64,000 nt of DNA, from the NCBI RefSeq assembly GCF_963662255.1, contig NC_085046.1, forward strand, positions 99,713,324 through 99,777,323, in the 5' to 3' direction. Positions 1 to 44,440 of this stretch are shown here, in pieces. Under the pieces are notes generated by a model, which ran no database searches, had not been told where the DNA came from, and was given only the letters and a program-made list of their open reading frames with translations. A program made the position numbers and the translations under genes. Source of the DNA: Cinclus cinclus. Its lineage: Eukaryota > Chordata > Aves > Passeriformes > Cinclidae. Positions within the stretch are counted from its first letter, which is position 1, and each line of letters begins with the position of its first letter.

Positions 1-1210
1 CTGCTCACACAGAGCCGCTATGGGCCAGGGCCTGGATAACCTCCCTTTTTCCCTGGAAAAAACCCTCCAAGCTGCTTACGTGCTGTGGCAGGCTTCAGAA
101 GACAGTGTGGAGGGCTGCCTCTCCCCTTTGTTCTATCCCTTCTTCCCTGGCACAGTGGCTCCGCATTATCCTGGCATTTCATTCTGCAAGAGGAGAAGCA
201 GTGGGTTGGTTCATCACAGAAAGCCTGAAGGAGCTCAGCTCGCTGGTTGCCTGGCTCTGCAGAGTGGGCTATTTTTAGCTTTCCATCTCCTCCGTGCCTG
301 CACCAGCATCCCAAATCCACTGCAGCCATTGGACCAGCACCCTGTGGTGCTGCCCAGCATGTCCTAGTTACAGGCTGAACCTCATGTCAGCATTGGAGGG
401 GGAAATCAGAAGCTTGTAAATATCTGTAATATATTTATTAATATTTAGGAAGTTTCCATCAATCATGCAATGGGAATTGACTTTCCCATTATGTTTTAAA
501 AAGGAAATGAGTCTTATTTATACGTGTGTTGGCTGTTTTATTAGAGTTAATGCTTTCAGCCCCCTAATACAGTTTGCACATCTTAGAGTGAATTACTGCT
601 GAAAAGAACATGGCACTAGCACAGTGAACTCCGTTCCATGAATTTTAAAATTATTTTCTTCTGGTTTTTTTTAGCTTTATTAGTATGCCCAAGGTCTGTT
701 AAAATATATCATAGGAGACCCAAGGAGCTAAAAATGCCTCTGGCAGCATCAGTCTTGTTTTGTATGTGAACCTGGTTGTGGGGAATACAAAACCAGCTCT
801 GCCTCATGGCAGTGATGGAAGATGTGAGCAGGCTCTTGCTGCTGCTCTCAGACCTGACCTTTTAAGTGTTTATGGTGACAGTAGTGTTCTGAGGGGTTGT
901 TGGGGTTTTCTTTCTCTTTCTCCATTACTTCCTTTATACAGGGAGGGGTTTTACCTGGTAAAAATAAAATGCCTTTCCATTATAACCTTTGTCTGTGTTA
1001 ATTATTCATGGGGAAGCTGATTTTAAGGTTCTGTCTCTCTCTTTTTCATGCTTTTATAGTTTTGTAAGATCACTGAGATGTTTCTTTTGGCAAAGAATTG
1101 TTAATGAAAATGATTGCATAACAGTTGAGCACTGGCTGGGCTGCACGAAGGGATAAAAACATGTCGAAGTACCCTTAGAATAGCAATAAAAACTGCTTGT
1201 GTAACCCCAG
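1..1210 (+). other. possible 3' UTR of a gene lying left of the window (SPIRE1 by synteny)
   Basis: No coding exon is visible. The stretch from about 400 to 1200 is AT-rich with UTR-like texture, and canonical AATAAA hexamers occur at 963-968 and 1185-1190, the second in a run resembling the end of a transcript. In vertebrates SPIRE1 usually lies next to PRELID3A and converges on it, which would put its 3' end here on the plus strand. That assignment is inference from synteny only; no SPIRE1 protein sequence was seen. Confidence 0.25.
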
Positions 1211-2826
1211 TGATGTGATTAGCTCCTCGTCATCATCTGTGGCCAACTCCCTCTGTTGTTACCAGTGTGCTGCTTCTTCCAACACTGGCCGACTGTACCT
1301 GAGGCAGCATGTTTGTCCTGCATGTAATACAGGCTTTGGGAAATCTCCATCCTTCCCTCATCATTGGGAGAGAAATGCTGACAGTCTTTCAGAGAGGTTT
1401 TTGTTGGATTTGGTTTAGTTTTTAAACCAGAAGTGGAGAGAACATTATTATCACAACTCTTACATTGTTCTCTCTTCTCTCCTGAGCATCCCTTTTCCCC
1501 CAGTCAAGTTCAGCATCAGCTTCCCTGGTTCGTTACTGGCTGCATGCTCTGTAGGTTAAAACTTAATTAGAACCTCCAACTTTGAACTCCTGATTGCTAC
1601 CTTCCTGCTTTACTTCATCCAGCAGCTCTGCACAGCTCTTAGGAATGTCTGTCTTACAGCTCAGTCTCATCTGTGTAACAGTGACAGCACATGGGCATGA
1701 GAGAAAGGTGCTGCAACTCTACACTCTGGTGCTACAGCACATGGATTATGTTCATGTTACCAGAAAATTTTATACTGTTGCCATGTTGATAACTTGGAGC
1801 TCCTCTGGTTTATTTCTTCTTTTGTATATGTGTATCTTAAGGCCAGTCTGAGAATGTTTATGAATACCAATTCCAGTTATAGAAACCTCTTTCATTGTTT
1901 GTCTGATCTTTACTACTGTGTTTCTGGTTTTTTGGGTACCTGAAATTACTACTCCCCAGAACTTCCTTGTAGGAGAACCATGACACAGGGGAATTAGCTC
2001 AGCCTGATGTGATACACAAAGCCACAGAACCCCCGTGCTGAGCAGCACCTGTGAGTTCCAGCAGCCCAGAGCAGAGGCAGCCTGGGACCTTCCCTGTTCC
2101 CTCACCTTGACATTGAAAAATCCCAGAGCTGCCCGTGTTGTTCAGCTGCCCTGGTACAAGCTGTGAGCTGCTCCATGTCCCAGGGTCCCCAGTTGCAAAA
2201 AGACACTTCAAAGTGGTTACACACTGTTTAAATAATTTTGGGAGCTGCTGCTGAAGAGCTGAGTGCTTAGAGCTGAAAGGATCCTGCAGTGCAAGTTTCC
2301 ATCTGCTTTCAGTACTTGAAAACAATTAGTCCTACTTCCAGGTGAAAAAAATTCCAGAGAGGTGAAACTTTACAATACTTTGACTAGCAAAGACTTGAGA
2401 ATGAATTTTTCTATGGTGAGTCTGCACTCAACAAATGTCATGGGGCATAATCAGGAGATGGAGCTAAACAGGTATACAGTAGTAGCTTAATTTGTTTATT
2501 TGAAGTAAATCAGTTCAGTAACATTGCAGCTTCTTCCCTGGTCAGGCTGTTTTTCAGTGGCAGTGCCTGGCTGAACTGAGTGTCAGATGTGAGGTAGCCC
2601 AGACTCTGTGTCCTGAGGTAATGGGAGCTGCTGCTGTCTGCAAAGGTCAGTGAGATAGGTTCTGTAGAACATTTCTAGAGGAAGTGCTTTGCAACAGACC
2701 CTTCAGAACAGGCCTTACTATAGCTAATTAAAAATACATTTGTAAGCAGATTGTCTTCCAACGTGCCAGGCTGCTACTGCAAAACTCACAGCTGAAAAGG
2801 ACCTGTTAGGTTATTGATACATTTGA

Positions 2827-2849
2827 TTTTTTTTTTTTTTAAAAAAAAA
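2827..2849. repeat. T14-A9 homopolymer junction
   Basis: Fourteen T are followed directly by nine A. This is a simple low-complexity tract that could fold into a short hairpin if transcribed. Confidence 0.8.
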
Positions 2850-4408
2850 CAACCCATAAGAGCATTCAGTATGAAAAAAAATATTCTTGGTCCCTCCGAT
2901 GCAGCTGAAGATGTTTCCAGTAACCTTCAGGTCCTCTGCACTTCTCTAACCAGTGACACCAGTGCTTAGAAATGGGAGCCAGCAACACTTTTGGCTTTTG
3001 CAGGATGGGTCCTGGGCCAGACAGTGTGGTGTGGGATTTTTTAACTGGACTTCAGAAATGTGAGTTCAGAAATCTACTAAATCTAGAATTAAAGGACATG
3101 GGCATGAGTTGATGTAAGTTCTGCAGGAGGTGGGCTTCCAAAGTTTGGTGGAAATAAGCACCAGTTCAGCTGGCACAGCTCCATTGAGAGGCAGCGCTCT
3201 TATGGCCCAGCTTTCAGGAGAGACAGAGCCCAAGGCTCAGCTCCAGCTGAGACATTTAGGGTGGGCATGTTCGTATCGAAGGGCTGGTGGTTACACTACC
3301 TGTGAATCAAAAGCAAAATGAAGATAACAAGAAGGGGTTTTGAGCTGTATTTCTGTTAAAGCTGGTTCCATCTCCCTAACCCCCTTCTTTAATAAAGGAA
3401 AACAAAAATCCAAACAGGAAGTGCAGAGGTGCACTTTTTGGACATGAACAGACCTAAAGCACAAACCCTTCCCCTTCAAGCTTCCCCTGCTTCTGTGCTG
3501 TCACTGTGCATGTACCATCTGTGCATCTTCAGGGACACCAGGGGCATCAGCTCTAACAGCGAAAGGCAACAGAATTGTCTTCTGCTTGTTTCCATGTTAT
3601 GTGGTACTGAAATGCAATTTCTTGTTTATGTATTACTAATAAAAAGCTCTTCAAAATTACTGCATTGCTCTTGCTTTCTTGAGGGAACTGTGAAGACCAT
3701 GGGCACCACTTCTTACAGAGCACAGCTGGCAAGGAGATGCTCCACAGTTGTTTGGCCAGGCAGAGCCCTGAACCTTAGCTGCTGCAGATCTTAGCAAGGT
3801 CAGAAACAAAATTATAGCAAAGTAAAAGAGAAGGTATTGTACCAGCAGGACCCCACATTAGGAGACCTTACTGATCACTTCACTTGCAGGTGCCTTCCAG
3901 TAAAGTGAGAATCATACCTCAGTCATCTCAGCTGTGGAAAAATTTAAAGGACAGGACTTCTGTTTCACAGAAATGCCTTCTCAGTGAACAAATCCATAGT
4001 GAAAGCATGACCTGCTCCCTGGAGCTGTGATTAAAAGGCTTAGCCCATAACCTGCATGATTCTGACAGGTGACAAGTAGTGTTGGGAGGGGTAAGAAGAT
4101 AGCTTATTAGATAAATAAGGTCTTACTTACAAGTCAAGGCTAGTGATTTTAGATAAGTCTTTCCAGTTCTAATGCAAAATGAAGCAGCTGCCAGTCCCAA
4201 ATGGAGTAACTAGTCCAGCTCCAGAGGACTCCTGCAGAGCTTTTGAACAGTGTGTGGCTTACAGCAAGCTCCAGGGAGACTGGTACGGGATCCTGCTGCC
4301 TACAGACTAATGGAAATTATTTTTCTGCAGCTTTCTCAGAAAACCAACAGCACATTAGATATTATCACAGTCACATCCAGAAGTGTTTTTTTTTGAACTG
4401 CACAGGGC

Positions 4409-4431
4409 ATTTATTTATTTATTTATTTATT
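4409..4431. repeat. (ATTT)n microsatellite
   Basis: Five to six uninterrupted ATTT units followed by further AT-rich sequence. Confidence 0.85.
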
Positions 4432-7400
4432 ATTTTTTATTTTGGATAGCACCATAGGGTACATAGACACTTTACAGCCCTGGCCTTCACAGTTCTCAGT
4501 CTAGGAAGGTGTAACATTAGGAATGGTGTTGCCTACCCACCACTGCTTCACCTCAGGATCTGAATGAAAAGTGTCTCCTCAAGGAACATGGCTGGTCATT
4601 TACTTGGTGCTAGGTTATTACTGTAATGTCCTGTCAGTACATCAGTGCCCAGTTTGTACTCTGCAGCAGTTCCTGACACCACCTACTGCAGCTTCAGGCA
4701 AAACTTTCAAGAATACGGAAGTTTTCACTAGGATTGCCTGTTGTCCCAACAAATATAATCCTGCATTATGCCTGCTGACCTGATGGACGAAAAGAAATAA
4801 AAAGCATGTGGGAGCATGGAAGACTCACACTGGCACAAGACCAAATTTAGAAAGGATAGTCTAAAGAAACCAAACTAATTACACACCAGACCATTTGACT
4901 ACACTGTTTTAAGTTAATACCTTTTGTTGCTAACATGAGCCTGCAGCAGCACAAAAACTAGACATCAACCAGAAGCCAATCTACTTTGAGTCTGGGATCT
5001 TCAGCATCTTAAAATCCTTCAGTGCCAAGAACCAACATGGCCAGTTTGCCATGTTCTGGGAACCACTGCTGGTGTCTTCCCTTGCTGCTTCCCCTGCAGC
5101 CAGGAAACAGCTCTTCCCAGCTTCTTCCTTCCACAGCAGGCATGTGTGGCACAGCTGTAAGGGATGGGGAGAGCAGCCACACTTCTATCCAGTGTGGAGA
5201 CCTTATGTGCTGGCACCAAATTCTTAAAATCCAACCACCTCCCTACATCACGCCCCCTGCTCCGTTTCCATTGAATTGCAACCCAGCAGCTGAGGAACGC
5301 CGAACTGCAGCTTGAACAGCTGCTGCAAACAACCTCCCTCTCACAGCTCCAAAACCCTACTTCAGTTCCACTTTCAACTCTCAAAGTGAAGAATTCTTAT
5401 TCAAGATGGCACTTGCTACCTATTTAATCAACATGGTTACAAGCAGAGCTTTCTTCTGCTTGGCTCCCAGCACTTCAAGATGCCTCCAAGTAAATCAGGG
5501 CTGACTTTACACCATTTCTGCCTTACACATTTTTTTCCTCCTACATATCCTTTTCCTCCTGCTCCAATCCAAAAAGCTGCGCTCTGCTGCTCCCACAAGC
5601 AGCCCAACACTACCCCTCACGTGCAACTTTCTGTCTTTGAGACACGTCAGTCAATGCATGTGACATAAAACCAACTTCAGAAATACTTTTTAGCCATTTC
5701 CAGTAAAAAAAGATGGAGGAATTTCTCTAGGGAGCAACGAAAATAAACAATTCCAAAGGCAAGAGGGTTTTTTTTGCCTCAAGAGCCAACTCAGTGCAAA
5801 TTGGGATGCTTCAGAAACAGTGTTACACACAGCACAGATAGCTGGAGATCCCACTGGATCCCATCAATCTCACCAGTCACATGGCCAAGGGAAAAGAAGG
5901 ATGGAAGCCCCATATGCCAACAATAAGGGCAGGGAACGGGGCAAAAAGTGCCCAGGAAAGCTTATGGGAAATTTAGAACCACTTCATCTCCTAAACACTG
6001 GAGCCTACCTCGTTCCAGTGTGACCCACTGCAAGGTCCTTTGTACACACTGGCAAAATGAGCAGCCACAGGAGGATCAATAATCCCATGGATGCACAACT
6101 GGCACCTACCCCTAAGACAAGAGGGAGCTGAGCGACAGAATGGCCTCCAGAAGAAATTGGTCTTTTTCCTACCCAAAGCTTCCCTGCTCTCCTTTAGCCT
6201 AGAGAAAAGCAGGAAAGGACTGAGCACAGGTAGGAAAGGTGCTGATGCCTGGGAAGTGGAGCAGCAGACAGACTGGAAAACCAGGTATTTAGCCACATAG
6301 TTCCTAAGTGGCAGGAAATGGTGGAGTGAAAGCAGCCCAAAACCAGGGAGGAATGAAACACCAAGGAGATGCTGCAACAGAAGCAGACAGCAATTAGCTC
6401 CTGCAAGAAGGAAACAAAGTGTCAAGAAAGTAATTCAGGTCCACATAAAAAGAGCATTGTAAATATTTGCTATTCATTTAACTGCCTTGAATAGACGTAT
6501 TTTTAAAGTATTTTATTCATTAGGATCATGTAACTTAGTTACACCCAAATTAAAGTTTACTTTCAAACTAAACAGAATATGAATGCTGAAAATTCCCTTA
6601 AGTTACAAACACTTCAAAATTATCAGATCAAAACAGTGACCAAAATTATACTCTTCTATTTCTTTAGAAGTAACTCATGCTCTTTAAACGGCTTCCTGAG
6701 CACATGCTTGCCACTTGAACAAGTAAACATCCTTGCAACATTTATTTCACTTTGTGTGCACACCAAAAAATAAGTTAAAATGCCCTTACAGAGGGCTCTG
6801 TCTGAGAAACATAATACTCCATCTGGATCAAATATGACAATTCTGTAAACATCAGACAAGGCTAGAGTCACTACCAATATATATTTATGCATATATAATA
6901 GGAAAGTTTCTGCAGTTATTTGAGATATTTTTCCAGATAATGAGAAGCATTTCAAAGTATTTTAAAACCCATGTGGAAAAGTGTTGAAAAGGTTTGGTTA
7001 CACGGGTAGTCAGTAGTTAACAGAAAGCATTTAGAAAGGAGAGTCCATTTGTGGTTCTTGTACTCTTGTTTTCTCCATTCAGGGAATGAAAAGTTTCTCC
7101 TTACGAAATCTTATCATTTGGATTTAAAATTTTCTGCTCATTTCTCATTCCAACTCTTCTGGTTATTGCATCAATTTCTCCCTCAGTTAAGACATGATGT
7201 GAAGAGCAAGGACCAGTGGAACAGCATGGTCTCTTCATTCCAGTAGCCTACAAATACCCTTCTTAGAGATAAATAAGTATTTTCCAGCACCTTGCAGTAA
7301 TCACTACTGCTGTCCTCATAGGGAGGGGAGGAACTAGGACAAATTAATAAATAATAAAATAAATTATACCCTTCTCCCCACCAGAAAAACTATTTTAGGT

Positions 7401-8061
7401 TATTAACATCAATAGAAACTTTATCTTTGTTTGGATACAAACATCTAAGAGGTAAAGTATCTGTGTCCTGTTCAGACAGCACATTTAAACAACCTAAGAA
7501 GAGTTAGTTCCACACAAGATGAAGCCTTTCAAGATGATCCTCTAGATAAATATCAAATTCTACAGTATCATGTTCTGACTCATGTAGTTCCCTTTAACTA
7601 GCCATAAGACATTATCAGATTACAAACCAGACAAAATTCAGTGCTCTAGGACCTATCAGTCCTTCACAGAACAAAGGTTCACATAAAAAACTCCTAATCC
7701 CACACAATGCTTCTTTTTCAAGCTTTTCAGTTTGAGATGGTGCAAATATAACATGCCCTCTACCTTTGTTTCAAAAGGCACATTTAGGCTGTTTTAAATG
7801 TGCTAAATGTTTGGTTTCCAGTGTTAAGCATAAATTGTTCAAATGAAAAGAGCATCTGCAGGAGGTCAGTTTAATCTTCAGGAGCAACAAGAGCTGCTGT
7901 GGAGATGATGGATGAGGTTACTTTTCTGCTGATCTGGTGTTCTTATAAATGGACAAAATCTCTGCAGATCAGCCTGGGGAGGGAGCTCTACAGAGCAGTC
8001 TGCAGAATATGACTTTTCTATCAGTTACTTGGTTTTATTTGGTGAACCCAAATATTTGGCT

Positions 8062-17220
<9,159 letters not shown>

Positions 17221-17260
17221 GGCCGCTCGCGGTGTATCCCTCAGAGCCCGGCGCGAACGG

Positions 17261-17296
17261 CGGGAAGCAGGGCGGGAAGCAGGGCGGGAAGCAGGG
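17261..17296. repeat. 12-bp tandem repeat, three perfect copies
   Basis: CGGGAAGCAGGG is repeated three times without mismatch (17261-17272, 17273-17284, 17285-17296). It sits 41 bp upstream of the PRELID3A ATG, so probably in its 5' UTR or core promoter. Confidence 0.95.
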
Positions 17297-17529
17297 CGCG
17301 CGGCGGCGCCCGGCTGACTGACAGCCTCGCGCCGGCCCGGCGAGCGCGAGCGGCCGCCAGGAGGGGCGCGGGGGGGCGGGCTCGGGCCGGCGCGCGCGTC
17401 ACGCTCGTCACGCGCCTGCGTCACCGCCCCGCCCCTCCCGCGCCCGTGGGAGATGCGACGCGGCGCACATGCGCAGGAGCGCGCGCAGGTTGGGCCCGGT
17501 GTCGCGCTGTGTCGCGGGTTGGAAGCGAC

Positions 17530-17750
17530 TGGCAGGGATCATCCAAGTCCTGTTCGTAGCCCTGTACAGGACAGCCTCAGGAGTCGCACCGTGTGCCCGG
17601 GAGCGTTATCCAAACGCTTCTCGAACTCTGTCAGGCTTGGTGCTGTGTTTTGCAGACCATTTTGCTGGGAGCCTGTTCCAGTGCCCAAACACCCTCTAGA
17701 TAAAGAACCTTTTCCTGATACCCAGCCTAAATCTCCCCTGATACAGATGG
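17530..17750 (-). mobile_element. CR1 LINE 3' fragment, antisense
   Basis: The plus strand reads as the reverse complement of a CR1 3' end: a phrase on tightly packed Pro/Leu-like codons equivalent to the ORF2 C-terminus, with the diagnostic TGTGCCCGGGAGCGTTATCC and GAACCTTTTCCTGATA blocks. It is degenerate and 5'-truncated as usual for CR1. It lies immediately upstream of the PRELID3A CpG island. Confidence 0.8.
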
Positions 17751-17849
17751 CGCTGGAAAGGCACATCCTGAGAAAGCAGTTCCACATTGCAATTGATTGA
17801 CAGCTCCCCCTGGTCCTCACAAACAAGCCCTCACCACCAACTCCTCAAT

Positions 17850-18343
17850 ACAAAGGAGACCTGGAACTCCAGGAGCAGGTCTGGTGGAGAGCTACAAATA
17901 TAATGAAGGAGGTGGAGCATCTCCTCTCATGAGGGAGGAAGGGCTGAGGGACCTAGGCCTGTTCAGCCTCCAGAGAAGATGGCTGAGAGAGGACACCATC
18001 AATGTGTATATATATTTAGAGGGAGGTTGCCAGGAGGACAGATTCAGGCTCTTCTCGGTGGTGCCAAGCAATAGACAAGAGGCCACAGTAGAAACCGATG
18101 CACAAGAAACTCTCTCCAGCTGAATACAAGGAAGAACTTGTTTACTGTGTGGGTGCCCAAGCACTGGAACAGATTGCCCATAGAGGCCATGGAGTCTCCC
18201 TTACTGGAGATACTCAAGAAGCAGCTGGATGCAACTCTGTGCCATATGCTCTTGGATGACCCTGGTTGAGCAGGGAGGTTGGACCCAATGACCCACTGTG
18301 GATCCTTCCTTTCCCATTTTGTGATTCTGGAATTCTGTGAGCT
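17850..18343 (+). mobile_element. CR1 LINE 3' fragment, sense
   Basis: Sense-orientation remnant of the CR1 ORF2 C-terminal region (blocks equivalent to GLFSLQRRWLRED and EGGCQEDRFRLFSVVPSNR, with stops and frameshifts). It ends in the characteristic ATTCTGTG-type 3' terminus at about 18320-18343. It abuts an oppositely oriented CR1 fragment. Confidence 0.85.
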
Positions 18344-19194
18344 ACCAGCGTTTTGGTTTAATCAAACCAGGAATTTTAACAGCTGTGGGGGTGACATGCA
18401 GCCAAGGACACAATATGAAGGGCTTTGCCCAGGGATGAAGTGATTGTTGAGGAATACATGTAGGGCAGTAGCTCGGTTTGCAAGCTGCAGATTGAGATGT
18501 CAGTGGAGCTCTCTGGGGGAGCCTGAAAAAAAAGGCCATGAACTGCCAACCCTTTGGTTGTGCCATCCAGCTGAAAGGACACTGGGAGACACAGCAGGAG
18601 CAAAGACTCATGAGTAAGAGTGAGATTTGCATGTGGCTTAGACTGTGGGAGTGTAGAAGCCTAAGGGTTCCTTTGTTGGGGTCCCTTCTCAGAGGAATGT
18701 GCTGGGGCTGTTTCTGTGTTACTGCACCATGAATAAATTGTTTTATGGAATGAGACATTTGAGACTCTGCCATGAGGAACCTGGGGTGGATCCAGTAAGG
18801 ATACCTGGCCTGGCTGTGTGAGGGGAATCAAGTGGGGCACCTGTGGGCACACTGGAGCTGCCTGCTGGAAAGGGTCTCTGGCCCCAGCAGTGAAAGTCTC
18901 TGGCCTTGGGCATGTGACTGACAGATAGTCTTGTGAATGGTCAGACTGGGATGTTTCCATAACAGTGATAATGCAAAATGCCTGAGTTCACCTAGAGGAC
19001 TTTGCATGGATCCATTCTACAGCAAACACATTGATATGAAATGCCTTACATAATGGGGCGAAAACAGGAGAGGGTTTGCTTATTTCCTGCCTCCAGGCTT
19101 TGTAGAACATTACCTCAAGCTAAACCAGCCCTGGCAGTAAGGAGACCCACCCTTCTCAGTGATGCTAGCCAAGCTGGGCTGGGCTGGGCCGTGC
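18344..19194. other. spacer between CR1 fragments
   Basis: No gene or named repeat recognised. Open frames on both strands are short and lack known motifs. Confidence 0.4.
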
Positions 19195-20032
19195 CCTGCT
19201 GACTCACCCGCACCCTTCACTCAGCAAAGGGATCTGGGCAAGCTGGAAAGATGGGCTGGGACCAACGGCATGAGGTTTAACAAGAACAAATGCTGCGTCC
19301 CGCACTTTGGCCACAATAACCCCATGCAGCACTACAGGCAGAGTGGTTCGAAAGTGGCCCAGCGGAAAAGGACCTGGAGATGATGGTCAACAAGAGCTGA
19401 ACATGAGCCAGCAGGGGTCCCGGTGGCCAAGATCAGGGGCACTCTGGCCTGCATCAGAAACAGTGTGGCCAGCAGGACCAGGGCAGGGATTTCCCCCCTG
19501 TATTCAGCACTGATGAGGCAACACTTCAAATACTGAGTTCAGTTCTGGACCCCTCAATTCAGAAGGACATTCAGGTGCTGGAGCGCGTCCAGAGAAAGGC
19601 AGTGATGCTGGTGAAGGGTCTGGAGCACACATCCTGTGAGGAGCAGCTGAGGGAGCTGAGGGTGTTTAGCCTGGAGAAGAGGCGGCTCAGGGATGACCTT
19701 ATCTCTCTCTACAGCTGCCTGGAAGGAGGCTGGGGGCAGGTGCGGGTCGGGATCTTGTCCCAGGCAAGCAGGGCAAGAGGACATAACCTCAAACTGCGCC
19801 AGGGGAGGTTCAGGCTGGACATTAGGAAGAAATTATTCACAGAAAGCATGATTAAATATCGGAATGGGCTGCTCAGTGAGGCGGTGTTGTCGCTGTCCCT
19901 GGAGGTGTTTAAGGAGAGCCCGGACATCGCACTTGGTGCCATGGTCTAGTTGACGTGGTGGTGTTGGGTCAGAGGTTGCACTCGATGATCCCGCAGACCT
20001 TTTCCAACCCTACAGATCCCGGGATTTTGAGA
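19195..20032 (+). mobile_element. CR1 LINE 3' end, about 0.84 kb, sense
   Basis: The longest CR1 piece in the window. It runs from the late reverse-transcriptase region through the ORF2 C-terminus (an open stretch at 19575-19949 with RVQRKAVMLVKGLEH and RGHNLKLRQGRFRLD blocks) into the 3' end near 20032. The open stretch suggests it is younger than the other copies. It stops about 200 bp short of the AFG3L2 start codon, at the edge of the CpG island. Confidence 0.88.
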
Positions 20033-20187
20033 AACCCGTGCGCCCCAGGGAGGGCGGGGCTCCGGTGGTGACGGCGGTAGGCGTGGTCAGAGGGCGGCGC
20101 TTGACCCCCCTGAAGGCGTGGTCTCCGCCAGGGGGCGGGGCCGGAGGGTGCCCTTCGGACGCAGGGGAAATGCACGCGGCGGCGCGG

Positions 20188-20195
20188 TGACGTCA
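20188..20195. promoter_or_regulatory. palindromic CRE/ATF site TGACGTCA
   Basis: A full consensus CREB/ATF octamer 40 bp upstream of the AFG3L2 ATG, inside the CpG island. Seen directly; occupancy is inferred. Confidence 0.7.
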
Positions 20196-20234
20196 GGCGG
20201 CGCGGGCCGGTGGTGACGGCGGGTCCGGGCGGCC

Positions 20235-43690
<23,456 letters not shown>

Positions 43691-44440
43691 CTGAAGTGTG
43701 TACCCACAGTGACTTGCACTCTGAAAGAGAAACAAACTCACCTAGTTTGTACTTCAAAACAAAAAATATTTATTCAACCAAACTGTATTAGGGATGGGTG
43801 GAAGAGTGACCTCTTGGGATGAGATAAGGATGTTCGGCTTCTGATGTACATGTGTGAGATCATCAGTTCACTGGTAAAAGGTGATCGTCTTTTGTTTGCC
43901 AGCATACAAGGAATTTGAGCTGCAGTGGAATGCCAGAACTGAGCCTCTCAAGCATTGGAACAGTACAGATTCATGCACAGACTTTGTGGCACTGGTCTTT
44001 TTTTATTTTTTTTTTCTTTAAAATGTCTGCAAGCTTATAAAAATCAAAGGTTTTTTGATTATTTATCTAAACTATACCTGTATGTGACCTGTTTCCAAAA
44101 AGAAAATCATAAAAAACATCATCAAATGTGAAAGTCTGGTTGTACAAACTACTAGCTTTGCAAAGCTATCAGCTCTTTCATCTGACCCTTTCCCCTTCAA
44201 CTCATTTTGATTTTAGAGTTTGACTACAGAGAGCTGCCCTGTAAGTTGACAGTGAAACTGGACACTTGCTTAAATATATTAAAATGTACTCATGGTTCAG
44301 TGTCTAAAATTAAGTCTGAAACTGTTTGGCTCCTGCAGTTTTACCAGTCAGTTTTTTACAGTGTTCTGTAAAATATTGAACATATGAATGTGTTGTGTAA
44401 ATACAGTTTGAGTCAATAAAAACAGTACTTTTCTGAACAA
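43691..44440 (+). other. AFG3L2: AFG3L2 3' UTR
   Basis: About 750 bp without coding potential from the stop to just past the AATAAA at 44415-44420. A T-rich downstream element follows at 44448-44470, consistent with cleavage near 44435-44440. Confidence 0.75.
44415..44420 (+). terminator. AFG3L2: AFG3L2 poly(A) signal AATAAA
   Basis: Canonical hexamer 725 bp downstream of the stop, followed within 30-50 bp by GT/T-rich sequence. Confidence 0.75.

Larger units (their letters stand above)
1211..8061. other. intergenic region and possible PRELID3A 3' UTR, no gene recognised
   Basis: Only short open frames without recognisable protein similarity or paired splice signals occur here. Plus-strand AATAAA hexamers lie at 3391, 3638 and 4795. 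Minus-strand hexamers (TTTATT on the plus strand) at 6741-6746 and 6512-6517 could end a long PRELID3A 3' UTR. An ATTT microsatellite and a T/A homopolymer junction are listed separately. Nothing else could be supported. Confidence 0.4.

Noticed and set aside
1..367. Overlapping open frames of about 100-115 codons on both strands at the left edge
   Set aside because: No similarity to SPIRE1 or any known protein; better explained as non-coding sequence.
19575..19949. 124-codon open frame on the plus strand
   Set aside because: It is a decayed C-terminal part of CR1 ORF2, not a host gene.
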